Below, in pieces: positions 23,338-32,047 of a stretch of 37,462 bases of DNA; position 1 is the stretch's first letter; each line of letters opens with the position of its first letter. This stretch comes from an uncultured Reyranella sp. (GTDB taxonomy: Bacteria; Pseudomonadota; Alphaproteobacteria; Reyranellales; Reyranellaceae): positions 1 through 37,462 of the forward strand of contig NZ_CAMFKM010000029.1 in NCBI RefSeq assembly GCF_945957355.1. Reading direction: 5' to 3'. The notes below the pieces were generated by a model. That model was not told the origin of the DNA and made no database searches. It saw nothing but the letters and a program-made list of their open reading frames with translations. The position numbers and the translations under genes are program-made.

Positions 23338-24216
23338 CTAACCCACGAAGCTCAGGCAGTAGTCACGCACCTGCTGGAGCGGGATGCGCGCATGGCTCTG
23401 CACGATGATGAACTTGCCGCCGGGATCCGTGCCGTTCGGCAGCCTGACCAGGCGCTCGAAGTCGTCGGCGCCCCAGACGCAGGATTGCTCAGAGAACAGC
23501 TGTACATCGGATGTGTAACAAGTATCCCACTCGGCGTGATAATCGTAGAGTGTGCCGCTGATCTCAGCCGTGCTGGTATAGAGTGAATATTCCGTCCACG
23601 GCACCTGGAACGGCTTGCGGGCCTTCCAGAGCACCAACGAGGTCATCGCACTGAGGCGGGCCCCGCGCAACTGGTCGAGGGTCATCCGGGCAAGGTCCCC
23701 ATGCAGGATGTTCGGCGTGACCGAAAGGCCGTGCGACCTCGGATCGTAGGGGATGCCGATCACCTCCGACGCACTCTGCCACCAATCGTGGTGCTGCTTG
23801 GGCTCCCAGCGGGACAGGGCTCTATTATATTGCACGAAGGTCCGCGAATCGAAGTCGCCGACGCAGCAGACGTCGGAATCGAGAGTGAAATAGCCAGCGA
23901 AGCCCAGAACCGCCGGCACGTGCAGCTTCACGATCTGCTGCCGGTACCAGCCGGTCATCCAATAGAAGGAGCTGAACGCCGGGAAGAAGTCGCGCTCGCG
24001 GCGCACGGTCACTTCGATGTTCGGAAAGCGCGGCAGGTTGGACCGCAGCAGGTCTGCGTCGCGGTTGGGAGCGATGATCAGGAGTTCGAAGGGCTTGCTG
24101 TCGCGCCAGTGCTTGGCCAGCGACTCGATCAGGAGACCGGCACGCTCCAGATCGCCCAGGCGCTTGATGTTGCGCAGGGCGAGCGGGAGGATTCCTTGTC
24201 TGATCTCGGAAAACAT
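23338..24216 (-). CDS. DUF6492-type protein, glycosyltransferase-like
   Basis: A 292-residue cytosolic protein. Around residue 100 it has WYRQQIVKLH followed by a strand and FTLDSDVCCV, where D-x-D resembles the metal-binding motif of GT-A glycosyltransferases. The overall layout fits the DUF6492 family. Later segments include PNILHGDLARMTL and a C-terminal part with KFIIVQSHARIPLQQVRDYC. The substrate is unknown. The flanks are somewhat AT-richer than the neighbours, which could mean late acquisition; this is weak evidence. It is a single minus-strand gene, convergent with the CoA transferase. Confidence 0.72.
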   Translation of the reverse strand: MFSEIRQGILPLALRNIKRLGDLERAGLLIESLAKHWRDSKPFELLIIAPNRDADLLRSNLPRFPNIEVTVRRERDFFPAFSSFYWMTGWYRQQIVKLHVPAVLGFAGYFTLDSDVCCVGDFDSRTFVQYNRALSRWEPKQHHDWWQSASEVIGIPYDPRSHGLSVTPNILHGDLARMTLDQLRGARLSAMTSLVLWKARKPFQVPWTEYSLYTSTAEISGTLYDYHAEWDTCYTSDVQLFSEQSCVWGADDFERLVRLPNGTDPGGKFIIVQSHARIPLQQVRDYCLSFVG

Positions 24217-24236
24217 GCGGGGCTACACTCTCCAAC

Positions 24237-24266
24237 TATATATGGGCATCACCAACTCCATATCAA
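24237..24266 (-). promoter_or_regulatory. Candidate sigma-70-type promoter for the DUF6492-type gene
   Basis: On the minus strand TTGATA (24266-24261) and TATATA (24242-24237) are separated by 18 bases. Transcription would begin about 10-15 bases before the GGAGAG ribosome site of the gene that starts at 24216. Both boxes are good matches in an AT-rich stretch. Confidence 0.5.
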
Positions 24267-24343
24267 TCGATAGGTTAAATTATTGCACTGCCAACTGAGC
24301 GGCACATCGACCCACGTCGCAAGAAGACCTGTCCCAGGCAGGC

Positions 24344-24373
24344 AAAAAAAACGCCGGGCCCAAGGGCCCGGCG
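24344..24373 (-). terminator. Strong intrinsic terminator
   Basis: On the minus strand CGCCGGGCCC, TT, GGGCCCGGCG (24373-24352) form a perfect ten-pair stem, followed by eight U residues (24351-24344). It ends transcription from the right, either of a small RNA or of the LysR gene 206 bases upstream. Confidence 0.92.
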
Positions 24374-24455
24374 AGTCAAACAGGGAGGCTTCACGTCTGG
24401 GAGACGTAGGATCATGAGGATCCCGAGTTTCGAACGCGATCAGCCGAAACCGTTC
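24344..24455 (-). ncRNA. Candidate small regulatory RNA
   Basis: On the minus strand four hairpins follow each other. GTTTCG/CGAAAC (24450-24427) has a 12-base loop. GGATC/GATCC (24423-24409) has loop CTCAT. ACGTCT/AGACGT (24407-24393) has loop CCC. The last is the U8 terminator stem. An unpaired stretch with CCTCCC (24388-24383) lies between the third and the terminator. Anti-Shine-Dalgarno CU-rich segments of this sort mark several alphaproteobacterial trans-acting small RNAs, such as the CcsR type. The 5' end and promoter are not clear; a long LysR 3' untranslated region is the alternative. The 362-base gap 24217-24578 contains no credible protein gene. Confidence 0.55.
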
Positions 24456-24578
24456 GTGTCGAATACCTGTGCTTAACCTATGCCTCATCAGAGGGAATGG
24501 TAGTGGTGAAGATTTGGACACTGGCATGCGACGCGCGCATGCCTTTCACCAACTATGCAATCCTGCAACTCTAAAGCA

Positions 24579-25469
24579 TCAGAAACGTGTCTCCGCGACC
24601 TTCCGCAGCAAGAAATCCCGGAATACGGCGATCCGCTTAGAGTGCCGCAATTCTTCAGGGTACGTGAAATACACATCGGTGGTTCGGACATTGAGATCCG
24701 GCAGCAGCATCTCGAGTTTGGTCGATTCGCGCGCCAGATAGTCGGGCAGCGAGGCGATGCCGAGGCCGGACTCGACGGCGCGGAAAATGCCGTAGGTGTT
24801 GTTGACCCGAAGCACCACGAGCCGCGGATTCTGCTCGGCATTGCCCTCGCGCAGCAGCCAGTTCACATCCTGGACGGGGGCACGCGCATCCTCGCCAAAA
24901 ATGATGAGCCGATGCTGGCCGAGTTCGTCGATCGTGGTGGGCTTGCCGTATTTCTGAACGTAGCCGTGCGAGGCGTAAACGTGACTGCGCACCGTCAGCA
25001 GGTGACGCTGCACGAGCCCGGGCTGGCGCGGCATGACCATTCGGATGGCCACATCGGCTTCGCGCATGCCCAGGTCGAGCTCGTTGTCGGACAGCACGAG
25101 GCTGACGTCGATCTCGGGATAGAGCGCGATGAACTCGTGCATCTGGGTCGTCAGCCAGGTCGACCCGAAGCCGACCGTTGCGTGGATCTTGAGACGCCCG
25201 GCGGGCTTGTCCTGGTTGGCCCGCAACAGCGCCTCGGCGGTGTTGACCTTGGCGGCCATGTCGCGCGCGGTGCGGTAGAGCAACTCGCCCTGCTCCGTCA
25301 GGATGAGACCGCGTGCATGGCGATGAAACAGCATGACGCCGAGCTGCTCCTCGAGCGCGCCGATCTGGCGCGAGATCGCCGACTGGCTGAGCTTCAGCGA
25401 TTCGCCCGCATGGGTGAAGCTGCCGGCATCGGCCACGGCCTGGAAGATCCGCAGCTTGTCCCAGTCCAT
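24579..25469 (-). CDS. LysR-family transcriptional regulator
   Basis: A 296-residue DNA-binding regulator. The N-terminal winged helix-turn-helix is clear: DWDKLRIFQAVADAGSFTHAGESLKLSQSAISRQIGALEEQLGVMLFHRHARGLILTEQGE (residues 2-62). It is followed by the linker helix and a periplasmic-binding-like effector domain (about 92-290). It lies 30 bases after the stop of trxB on the same strand, an arrangement seen in related alphaproteobacteria, so the two are probably cotranscribed. The effector is unknown; the location suggests a redox-linked role, which is inference. Confidence 0.93.
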   Translation of the reverse strand: MDWDKLRIFQAVADAGSFTHAGESLKLSQSAISRQIGALEEQLGVMLFHRHARGLILTEQGELLYRTARDMAAKVNTAEALLRANQDKPAGRLKIHATVGFGSTWLTTQMHEFIALYPEIDVSLVLSDNELDLGMREADVAIRMVMPRQPGLVQRHLLTVRSHVYASHGYVQKYGKPTTIDELGQHRLIIFGEDARAPVQDVNWLLREGNAEQNPRLVVLRVNNTYGIFRAVESGLGIASLPDYLARESTKLEMLLPDLNVRTTDVYFTYPEELRHSKRIAVFRDFLLRKVAETRF

Positions 25470-25499
25470 TTCATTGCCTCCCTGTGCCTGCCTGCTGCT

Positions 25500-26471
25500 T
25501 CACTCGGCAGCCTGAGCGTGTCGCGTCTCCTGTCCTGCCAGCCACCTCTCGGCTTCGAGCGCCGCCATGCAGCCGGTGCCCGCGGCCGTCACCGCCTGTC
25601 GGAAGACCTTGTCCTGGACGTCGCCGGCCGCGTAGACGCCCTCGATGTTGGTTGCAGTCGAATCGGGCCTCGTGATCAGATAGCCCTCGCCGTCCATCTC
25701 GAGCTTGCCCTTGAACAGTTCGGTGTTGGGCGAATGGCCGATCGCCACGAAGAAGCCGTCGGTCTTGATGTCCTGAACGGCGCCCGTCTTCACGTTGCGC
25801 AGTCGCGCACCGGTGACGATCGGCGCCGGCATCTTCTCGCCGAGAATCTCCTCGACGACGTGATCCCAGACGACCGTCACCTTCGGATTCCTGAACAAGC
25901 GGTCCTGCAGGATTTTTTCCGCACGGAAGCTGTCGCGGCGGTGAACCAGCGTCACCTTCGAAGCGTGATTTGTCAGATAGAGCGCCTCCTCGACAGCGGT
26001 GTTGCCGCCGCCGACCACGACCACGTCCTTGTTACGGAAGAAGAAGCCGTCGCAGGTCGCGCAGGCAGAGACGCCGCCGCCGCGGAAAGTCTCCTCGCTG
26101 GGCAGGCCCAGCCACTTCGCCGTGGCGCCGGTGGCAACGATGAGGGACTCGGCCTCATACCGGTCCCCTGAATCGCCCAGGCAGACGAACGGACGCCGGG
26201 TCAGGTCAACATCCACGATCGTGTCGAAGAACAGCGTCGTGCCGACATGCTCGGCCTGCTTCTGCATCTGCTCCATCAGCCACGGGCCCTGGATCACGTC
26301 CGCAAAGCCGGGATAGTTCTCCACGTCGGTCGTGATCGTGAGCTGCCCGCCGGGCTGGATGCCCTGCACCAGCATCGGCTTCAGGCTGGCGCGGGCAGCA
26401 TAGATGGCCGCCGTGTAGCCGGCCGGCCCCGAGCCCAGGATCATTACCTTGCTGCGATGAGTTTCTGCCAT
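25500..26471 (-). CDS. trxB: Thioredoxin-disulfide reductase
   Basis: FAD enzyme that passes electrons from NADPH to thioredoxin. The protein is 323 residues. Visible motifs are the FAD-binding GSGPAGYTAAIYAARA, the redox pair Cys137-Ala-Thr-Cys140 in SACATCDGFFF, the NADPH-binding GGGNTAVEEALYL, HRRDSFRAEK, and the C-terminal GVYAAGDVQDKVFRQAVTAAGTGC. The ATG at 26471 has a GGAG site; an earlier start would only add nine residues with no support. It is followed by the LysR gene and is divergent from the Lrp gene. It could supply reductant to the thioredoxin-like proteins elsewhere in the window only if electrons cross the membrane. Confidence 0.97.
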   Translation of the reverse strand: MAETHRSKVMILGSGPAGYTAAIYAARASLKPMLVQGIQPGGQLTITTDVENYPGFADVIQGPWLMEQMQKQAEHVGTTLFFDTIVDVDLTRRPFVCLGDSGDRYEAESLIVATGATAKWLGLPSEETFRGGGVSACATCDGFFFRNKDVVVVGGGNTAVEEALYLTNHASKVTLVHRRDSFRAEKILQDRLFRNPKVTVVWDHVVEEILGEKMPAPIVTGARLRNVKTGAVQDIKTDGFFVAIGHSPNTELFKGKLEMDGEGYLITRPDSTATNIEGVYAAGDVQDKVFRQAVTAAGTGCMAALEAERWLAGQETRHAQAAE

Positions 26472-26596
26472 GACTACTCCGCATCCCGCCAACCGCATAT
26501 CTTCGACATATATGCAAACCTCGCCTGAGTTGCACGACTAGATGTCGATTTCACACGCAATTGTTCACAGCCAAGTGGCGAATTCTCGCAACTTTA

Positions 26597-26625
26597 TTGC
26601 GCGCCCGGCACAGTTCTGGCATAGA
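26597..26625 (+). promoter_or_regulatory. Candidate sigma-70-type promoter for the Lrp-family gene
   Basis: TTGCGC (26597-26602) and CATAGA (26620-26625) are 17 bases apart, and the ATG follows at 26649. The match is fair. The rest of the divergent trxB/lrp gap (26472-26648) shows no other structure I can name. Confidence 0.4.
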
Positions 26626-26648
26626 CCGCGGCCAACGGAGGAAAACGG

Positions 26649-27128
26649 ATGGCTCGGGCCAAGCTCGATCGAATTGACCGGCGAATTCTCAGCGACTTGC
26701 AGTCCAATGGACGCATGACGAACGTGGAGCTGGCCGAACGGGCCGGGATATCAGCGCCGCCCTGTCTGCGCCGCGTGCGCGCCCTTGAACGGGCCGGCAT
26801 CATCAAAGGCTACCATGCGGAACTGAGCCCCGAGTCGCTGGGCTACAGCGTGTCCGTCTTCGCCCTGGTGGGCTTGAACAGCCAGGCAGAAGCCGACCTC
26901 AAGTCCTTCGAGGAGCTGATCGCCAATTGGGACGAGGTCCGCGAATGCCACATGCTGGCCGGCGAGGCCGATTTCCTGCTCAAGATCGTGGCAGAGACCT
27001 GGGACGACTATCAGAAATTCCTGACCACCCGCCTCACCTCTGCACCCAACGTCAGCCACGTGAAATCCATGATGGTGTTCCGCACCGCCAAGGAAGTTCC
27101 CGGAGTTCCCATTTCGACGGAGGCATAG
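26649..27128 (+). CDS. Lrp/AsnC-family transcriptional regulator
   Basis: A 159-residue regulator. The N-terminal helix-turn-helix is LDRIDRRILSDLQSNGRMTNVELAERAGISAPPCLRRVRALERAGIIKGYHAEL. The C-terminal RAM ligand domain follows, with VSVFALVGLNSQAEADLKSFEELI and VRECHMLAGEADFLLKIVAETWDDYQKFLTTRL. The length is normal. The RBS GGAGGAAAA precedes the ATG. It is divergent from trxB with a 177-base intergenic region and may regulate either itself or that unit. Members of this family respond to amino acids; the specific effector is unknown. Confidence 0.94.
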   Translation: MARAKLDRIDRRILSDLQSNGRMTNVELAERAGISAPPCLRRVRALERAGIIKGYHAELSPESLGYSVSVFALVGLNSQAEADLKSFEELIANWDEVRECHMLAGEADFLLKIVAETWDDYQKFLTTRLTSAPNVSHVKSMMVFRTAKEVPGVPISTEA

Positions 27129-27207
27129 CGTCGCCGAAATGGGGGCGAGCGGCAGCGGTGGTAACAAACCGCGGACAGCCCGCGCGGTAGCTATGGAGCA
27201 AGGATAG

Positions 27208-27579
27208 ATGACCGACGTCACTTTCGAGATCCTGCACCGCGTCGCCGACGCTTTCGCCCGGCGCGACGTCGACGGGATCGTCAATTCCTTCGCCGAGGAC
27301 GGCGAGTTCCGCAACGCCAGGGGCCCCGACTACTGGGGCCAGAGCTTCAAGGGCAAGGCGGCGATCCGCAGCTACTTCGAGCCGCTGTTCGCCAACACCG
27401 GCGACGTGAAGTGGACCCATACCAATGAGTTCATCTGCGGCGACCGGGCGGTGACCGAATGGCACCGGACCGCGACCCTGAAGACCGGCGAACGCCAGGA
27501 ATGGCTGGGCTGCGACCTCTACACCTTCCGTCGCGGCCTCATCGTCATGGAGGACACTTACATCAAGGTTGTCGGCTGA
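27208..27579 (+). CDS. NTF2/SnoaL-like protein
   Basis: A 123-residue cone-fold protein. Visible: the helix FEILHRVADAFARRDVDGIVNSFAEDGEFRNARGPD, the fold-defining FKGKAAIRSYFEPLF, and strands ending in GCDLYTFRRGLIVMEDTYIKVVG. These fit nuclear-transport-factor-2-like proteins, which may be small enzymes or binding proteins. No catalytic residue can be assigned. An AAGGA ribosome site lies before the ATG. It follows the Lrp gene by 79 bases. Confidence 0.82.
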   Translation: MTDVTFEILHRVADAFARRDVDGIVNSFAEDGEFRNARGPDYWGQSFKGKAAIRSYFEPLFANTGDVKWTHTNEFICGDRAVTEWHRTATLKTGERQEWLGCDLYTFRRGLIVMEDTYIKVVG

Positions 27580-27592
27580 GCCCCTTGTGGGA

Positions 27593-27632
27593 AACGCCGT
27601 GTATTGATAGCGTGCCAAGAATACACGGCGTT
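27593..27632. repeat. Thirteen-base perfect inverted repeat before the YciB-like gene
   Basis: AACGCCGTGTATT (27593-27605) and AATACACGGCGTT (27620-27632) pair perfectly around a 14-base loop. No U-run follows, and the YciB-like ATG is at 27659. It may be an operator, an mRNA hairpin that controls the next gene, or a weak terminator of the NTF2-like gene. Confidence 0.75.
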
Positions 27633-27658
27633 ATCACAAAAGCCGAAGGTCGTGAGCC

Positions 27659-28225
27659 ATGAAGAACCTCTTCCAGACGTCCAAGATCCTGCTGCTCGAC
27701 CTGGCATCGACGCTGCTCTTCCTCGCCATCTACGTTCTCACGGGAAATCTCTTCCTCGCCGTCGGGCTCGGTATGGCTCTGGGCATCGCCCAGATCGGCT
27801 GGCAGCTCGTCCACAATCAGCGCGTGGAGGCGCTGCAGTGGCTCAGCCTCGTGATCATCTTCGCGTCGGGCGCGGCGACGTTCATCACCGACGACCCACT
27901 TTTCGTCATGCTGAAACCCAGCATCATCTACGTCATCGTCGGCATGGTCATGCTGAAGCGCGGCTGGATGACCCGCTACCTGCCTCCGATCGCGCAGGCG
28001 ACCGTACCCGACCTCGCCATCACCTTCGGCTACGTCTGGGCGGGGATGATGTTCTTCTCGGCCGGGCTCAACATCGTGCTCGCGCTGGCGCTCGACGTCA
28101 CGAGCTGGGCGGCCGTGAAATCGGTCTGGGCGATCGGCAGCAAGGTCGGCCTGTTCGGCATCCAGTATGCGATCATGAAGTCGACCGGCATCCGCCGGGC
28201 GCGCGCCATGATGGCGGCTAGTTGA
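27659..28225 (+). CDS. YciB/IspZ-like inner-membrane protein
   Basis: A 188-residue integral membrane protein with about five to six hydrophobic helices. It resembles the intracellular septation protein A (YciB/IspZ) family, which has a role in envelope and division stability. The family-like segment LKPSIIYVIVGMVMLKRGWM is seen near residue 85. Assignment is by fold pattern, so moderate. Its TGA and the TAG of greA overlap by eight bases (28218-28225), converging. Confidence 0.75.
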   Translation: MKNLFQTSKILLLDLASTLLFLAIYVLTGNLFLAVGLGMALGIAQIGWQLVHNQRVEALQWLSLVIIFASGAATFITDDPLFVMLKPSIIYVIVGMVMLKRGWMTRYLPPIAQATVPDLAITFGYVWAGMMFFSAGLNIVLALALDVTSWAAVKSVWAIGSKVGLFGIQYAIMKSTGIRRARAMMAAS

Positions 28226-28691
28226 ACTGCACGCCCACCACTTCGTAGGACTTGCCGCCGCGCGGCGTCTGAACCTCGACCCGGTCGCCGACCGTCTTGC
28301 CGATCAGCGCCCGGCCGATCGGCGAGGTGACGGAGATCCGGCCCTTGGCGAGGTCGGCCTCGTAGGGACCGACGATCTGGTACTTCACCTTTTCGTCTGT
28401 GTCCTCATCGGCCAGGCGCACGATGGCGCCGAACTTGATGACCTTGCCGGTCAGCTTGGAGAAGTCGATCACCTCGGTCCGCGAGATGATGTCCTCGAGC
28501 TCGGCAATGCGTCCCTCGATGAAGCTCTGCTTCTCGCGCGCGGAAGTATACTCGGCGTTCTCCGAGAGATCGCCGTGCTCCCGCGCCGTTGCGATCGCCT
28601 TGATGATCGCCGGGCGCTCCACGCTCTTCAGCACTTTCAGTTCTGCCTCGAGGCGCTGAAGCCCTTCGGCCGTCATCGGAATACGTTCCAT
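28218..28691 (-). CDS. greA: Transcription elongation factor GreA
   Basis: A 157-residue factor that rescues backtracked RNA polymerase by inducing transcript cleavage. The N-terminal coiled coil is visible (MTAEGLQRLEAELKVLKSVERPAIIKAIATAREHGDLSENAEYTSAREKQSFIEGRIAELEDII). It carries the conserved acidic tip D-L-S-E-N-A-E-Y. The C-terminal domain has FGAIVRLADEDT, SPIGRALIGKTVGDRVEVQTP and YEVVGVQF. The ATG at 28691 is chosen because the family starts with ME.PMT; a longer open frame upstream adds nothing. It lies 102 bases after carB on the same strand, the usual carA-carB-greA order. Confidence 0.96.
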   Translation of the reverse strand: MERIPMTAEGLQRLEAELKVLKSVERPAIIKAIATAREHGDLSENAEYTSAREKQSFIEGRIAELEDIISRTEVIDFSKLTGKVIKFGAIVRLADEDTDEKVKYQIVGPYEADLAKGRISVTSPIGRALIGKTVGDRVEVQTPRGGKSYEVVGVQFN

Positions 28692-28793
28692 TGCCAAATC
28701 GTCCTTGATCACTCGTACGGCGTCAACGCCCAACGCAGCCGGAAAAACGGAGTGCAATCCGGCACGTTGCAGGCGGGAGCGGCGTGGAAAGGC

Positions 28794-31700
28794 CTAGAAG
28801 GCGGTCTTGAAGTAGGACTGCAGGGGTGCCACGTCGAGCGCCCCCTCCTTCGCCGCAGCAATGCCCTCGACCGACGCCTTGGCGCCAGCGACCGTCGTGT
28901 AGTAGGCGATCTTGTGCATCAGTGCGGTGCGCCGCAGCGTGAAGCTGTCGGTCAGGGCGCCAGCGCCGTCGACCGTATTGAAGACCAGCTGCACCTTGCC
29001 GTCCTTCATTAGGTCCACGATGTGCGGCCGGCCCTGCAGCACCTTGTTGACCTGCTGCGCCTCGATGCCGTGCTTGTGCAGAAATTCCGCCGTGCCGAGA
29101 GTCGCCACGACCTTGAAACCGAGATCCACCAGGCGCTTCACCGGCTTCACCATGGCCTGCTTGTCCTGGTCCTTGACCGAGACGAACACCACGCCCTCCA
29201 CCGGCACCTTGCTGCCGGCGCCGAGCTGAGACTTCGCGAAGGCACGGCCGAAATCCATGTCGAGGCCCATGACTTCGCCCGTCGACCGCATCTCGGGGCC
29301 GAGGATGATGTCGACGCCGGGGAAGCGCGCGAAGGGGAATACGGCCTCCTTGACCGCGATGTGCTTGCCTTTCGCCTTCTTGATGCCGAGCGACTTCAGC
29401 GCCTCGCCGGCCATCAGGCGGGCCGCGAACTTGGCGATCGGCTGGCCGGTCGCCTTGGCGACGAAGGGGACGGTGCGGCTGGCACGCGGGTTGACCTCGA
29501 GCACGTAGACGTCGCCGTCTTTGACCGCGAACTGCACGTTCATCAGGCCGACGACATGCAGCGCCTTCGCCATTGCCTCGGTCTGGCGCTCGATCTCGGC
29601 CAGTATCTTGGACGACAGCGAATACGGCGGCAGCGAGCAGGCCGAGTCGCCGGAATGAATTCCCGCCTCCTCGATATGCTCCATGATGCCGGCGACGAAA
29701 ACGTTCTGGTCCTTGTCGGCCAGGGCGTCGACATCGACCTCGATGGCGTCGCGCAGGTAGGAGTCGATCAGCACCGGATTGCTGCCCGAGACCTTCACGG
29801 CGTCACGCATGTAACGCTCGATGGCCGCGCGATCGTAGACGATCTGCATGGCGCGCCCGCCCAGCACATAGGACGGACGGATGACCACCGGATAGCCGAT
29901 CTTCTCGGCGATCTCGATCGCCTTCTCCTGCGATGTCGCCGTGCCGTTGTCGGGCTGGCGGAGCTTCAGCTCTTGGATCAGCTTCTGGAAGCGTTCGCGG
30001 TCCTCGGCGAGGTCGATGGCGTCAGGCGACGTGCCCAGGATCGGGATTCCGGCAGCCTCGAGCGGCTTGGCGAGCTTGAGCGGCGTCTGGCCGCCGAACT
30101 GCACGATGAGCCCAAGCAGTTCGCCTTTCGAGCGCTCGACCTCGACCAGCTCGATGACATCTTCGGCGGTCAGCGGCTCGAAGTAGAGCCGGTCGGCCGT
30201 GTCGTAATCGGTCGACACGGTCTCGGGGTTGCAGTTGACCATGATGGTCTCGTAGCCGGCGTCGCGCAGGGCGTAGACGGCATGGACGCAGCAATAGTCG
30301 AACTCGATGCCCTGGCCGATACGGTTGGGACCGCCGCCCAGGATGATGACCTTGCGCCGGTCGGTCGGCTGCGACTCGCACTCGGCCGGGCGCACACCGT
30401 CGCCCTCGTAACAGGAGTAAAGATAGGGGGTGCGCGATTCGAATTCGGCAGCGCAGGTGTCGATACGCTTGAAGACCGGCCGAACGCCGAGTGCGCGGCG
30501 TTTCTTCGCGACCTCGCCCGCCGGCTGCTTCGTGAGTTCGCCCAGACGCTCGTCCGAGAAACCCTTTTTCTTGAGATCGAAGAAGGCCTTGGCGTCCGTA
30601 GGCAGTCCGTCCTTGCGCAGGTTCGCCTCGATGGTGACGAGCTGCTCGATCTGGCGTAGGAACCACGGCTCGTACTTCGACGCGCGGGCAATCTCCTCGA
30701 CGGTGAGGCCGTGGCGGAAGGCCTGGGCGATCACCAGGATGCGGTCGGGCGTCGGCAGGGCAAGCGCACCGGCGATGGCCGACTTCTCGGGCGCGCCCTT
30801 GATCTCGATCTCGTTCAGGCCCGTGAGGCCGGTTTCCATCGAGCGCAGCGCCTTCTGAAGCGATTCCTGGAAGGTCCGGCCGATCGACATGGCCTCGCCG
30901 ACGCTCTTCATCGACGTGTTGAGCAGAGCCTCCGCACCCGGGAACTTCTCGAAGGCGAAGCGCGGCATCTTGGTGACGACATAGTCGATGGTCGGCTCGA
31001 ACGAGGCCGGCGTCTCGCCGGTGATGTCATTCAGGAGCTCGTCCAGCGTGTAGCCGACGGCCAGCCGCGCCGCGACCTTGGCGATCGGGAATCCCGTCGC
31101 CTTCGAGGCCAGCGCCGAGGAGCGCGAGACGCGCGGGTTCATTTCGATCACGACCATCCGGCCGGTCGCCGGATCGACGGCGAACTGCACGTTCGAACCG
31201 CCGGTATCGACGCCGATCTCGCGCAGGCACGCGATCGAGGCGTCGCGCATGATCTGATATTCCTTGTCGGTGAGCGTCAGCGCCGGCGCGACGGTCACCG
31301 AGTCGCCAGTATGCACGCCCATCGGATCGACGTTTTCGATCGAGCAGATGATGATGCAGTTGTCGTTGCGGTCGCGCACGACCTCCATCTCGTACTCTTT
31401 CCAGCCGAGCACGGATTCTTCGACCAGTACCTCGCCGACCGGCGAGGCGTCGACGCCGCCCGCCACAATCTCGAAGTATTCGTCGCGATTGTAGGCGATA
31501 CCGCCGCCGGTGCCGCCCAGGGTGAAGGACGGGCGGATGATCGCCGGCAGGCCGACGCGGTCGAGCGCAGTCGCCGCCTCTTCGCGATTGTGCACGACCT
31601 CGCTCTTGGGGCATTCGAGCCCGATCTTGGTCATGGCATCGCGGAACAGCAGCCGGTCCTCGGCCTTGTCGATAGCCTCGGCATTGGCGCCGATCAACTC

Positions 31701-32039
31701 GACGCCGTACGTCTTGAGCCGCCCGTCGCGATGCAGCGCCATCGCGGTGTTGAGTGCCGTCTGGCCGCCCATGGTCGGCAGGATGGCGTCGGGCTTTTCC
31801 TTCTCGATGATGCGCGCCACGAAGTCGGGCGTGATCGGCTCGACATAGGTCGCATCGACCAGGCCGGGATCGGTCATGATCGTGGCCGGGTTCGAATTGA
31901 TCAGGATGACGCGATAGCCCTCGTCCTTCAGCGCCTTGCAGGCCTGAACGCCGGAATAGTCGAACTCGCAGGCCTGACCGATGACGATCGGACCGGCGCC
32001 GATGACGAGGATGGATTTGATGTCTGTGCGCTTGGGCAT
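28794..32039 (-). CDS. carB: Carbamoyl-phosphate synthase large subunit
   Basis: A 1081-residue enzyme with two ATP-grasp domains and a C-terminal allosteric domain. It makes carbamoyl phosphate for pyrimidine and arginine synthesis. Visible are ILVIGAGPIVIGQACEFDYSG at the start, MTDPGLVDATYVEPI, ATP-grasp motifs such as IIRPSFTLGGTGGG and the matching VIRPSYVLGGRAMQIVYD in the second half, and the internal duplication VIILGGGPNRIGQGIEFDYCC. The length is normal. It follows carA with an eight-base gap, and greA follows it. No frameshift is visible. Confidence 0.98.
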   Translation of the reverse strand: MPKRTDIKSILVIGAGPIVIGQACEFDYSGVQACKALKDEGYRVILINSNPATIMTDPGLVDATYVEPITPDFVARIIEKEKPDAILPTMGGQTALNTAMALHRDGRLKTYGVELIGANAEAIDKAEDRLLFRDAMTKIGLECPKSEVVHNREEAATALDRVGLPAIIRPSFTLGGTGGGIAYNRDEYFEIVAGGVDASPVGEVLVEESVLGWKEYEMEVVRDRNDNCIIICSIENVDPMGVHTGDSVTVAPALTLTDKEYQIMRDASIACLREIGVDTGGSNVQFAVDPATGRMVVIEMNPRVSRSSALASKATGFPIAKVAARLAVGYTLDELLNDITGETPASFEPTIDYVVTKMPRFAFEKFPGAEALLNTSMKSVGEAMSIGRTFQESLQKALRSMETGLTGLNEIEIKGAPEKSAIAGALALPTPDRILVIAQAFRHGLTVEEIARASKYEPWFLRQIEQLVTIEANLRKDGLPTDAKAFFDLKKKGFSDERLGELTKQPAGEVAKKRRALGVRPVFKRIDTCAAEFESRTPYLYSCYEGDGVRPAECESQPTDRRKVIILGGGPNRIGQGIEFDYCCVHAVYALRDAGYETIMVNCNPETVSTDYDTADRLYFEPLTAEDVIELVEVERSKGELLGLIVQFGGQTPLKLAKPLEAAGIPILGTSPDAIDLAEDRERFQKLIQELKLRQPDNGTATSQEKAIEIAEKIGYPVVIRPSYVLGGRAMQIVYDRAAIERYMRDAVKVSGSNPVLIDSYLRDAIEVDVDALADKDQNVFVAGIMEHIEEAGIHSGDSACSLPPYSLSSKILAEIERQTEAMAKALHVVGLMNVQFAVKDGDVYVLEVNPRASRTVPFVAKATGQPIAKFAARLMAGEALKSLGIKKAKGKHIAVKEAVFPFARFPGVDIILGPEMRSTGEVMGLDMDFGRAFAKSQLGAGSKVPVEGVVFVSVKDQDKQAMVKPVKRLVDLGFKVVATLGTAEFLHKHGIEAQQVNKVLQGRPHIVDLMKDGKVQLVFNTVDGAGALTDSFTLRRTALMHKIAYYTTVAGAKASVEGIAAAKEGALDVAPLQSYFKTAF

Positions 32040-32047
32040 GATTGCTC

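Noticed and set aside
24249..24527. A 92-codon minus-strand frame in the 24217-24578 gap
   Set aside because: It runs straight through the U8 terminator hairpin and has no ribosome site. The gap is better read as a small RNA plus terminator.
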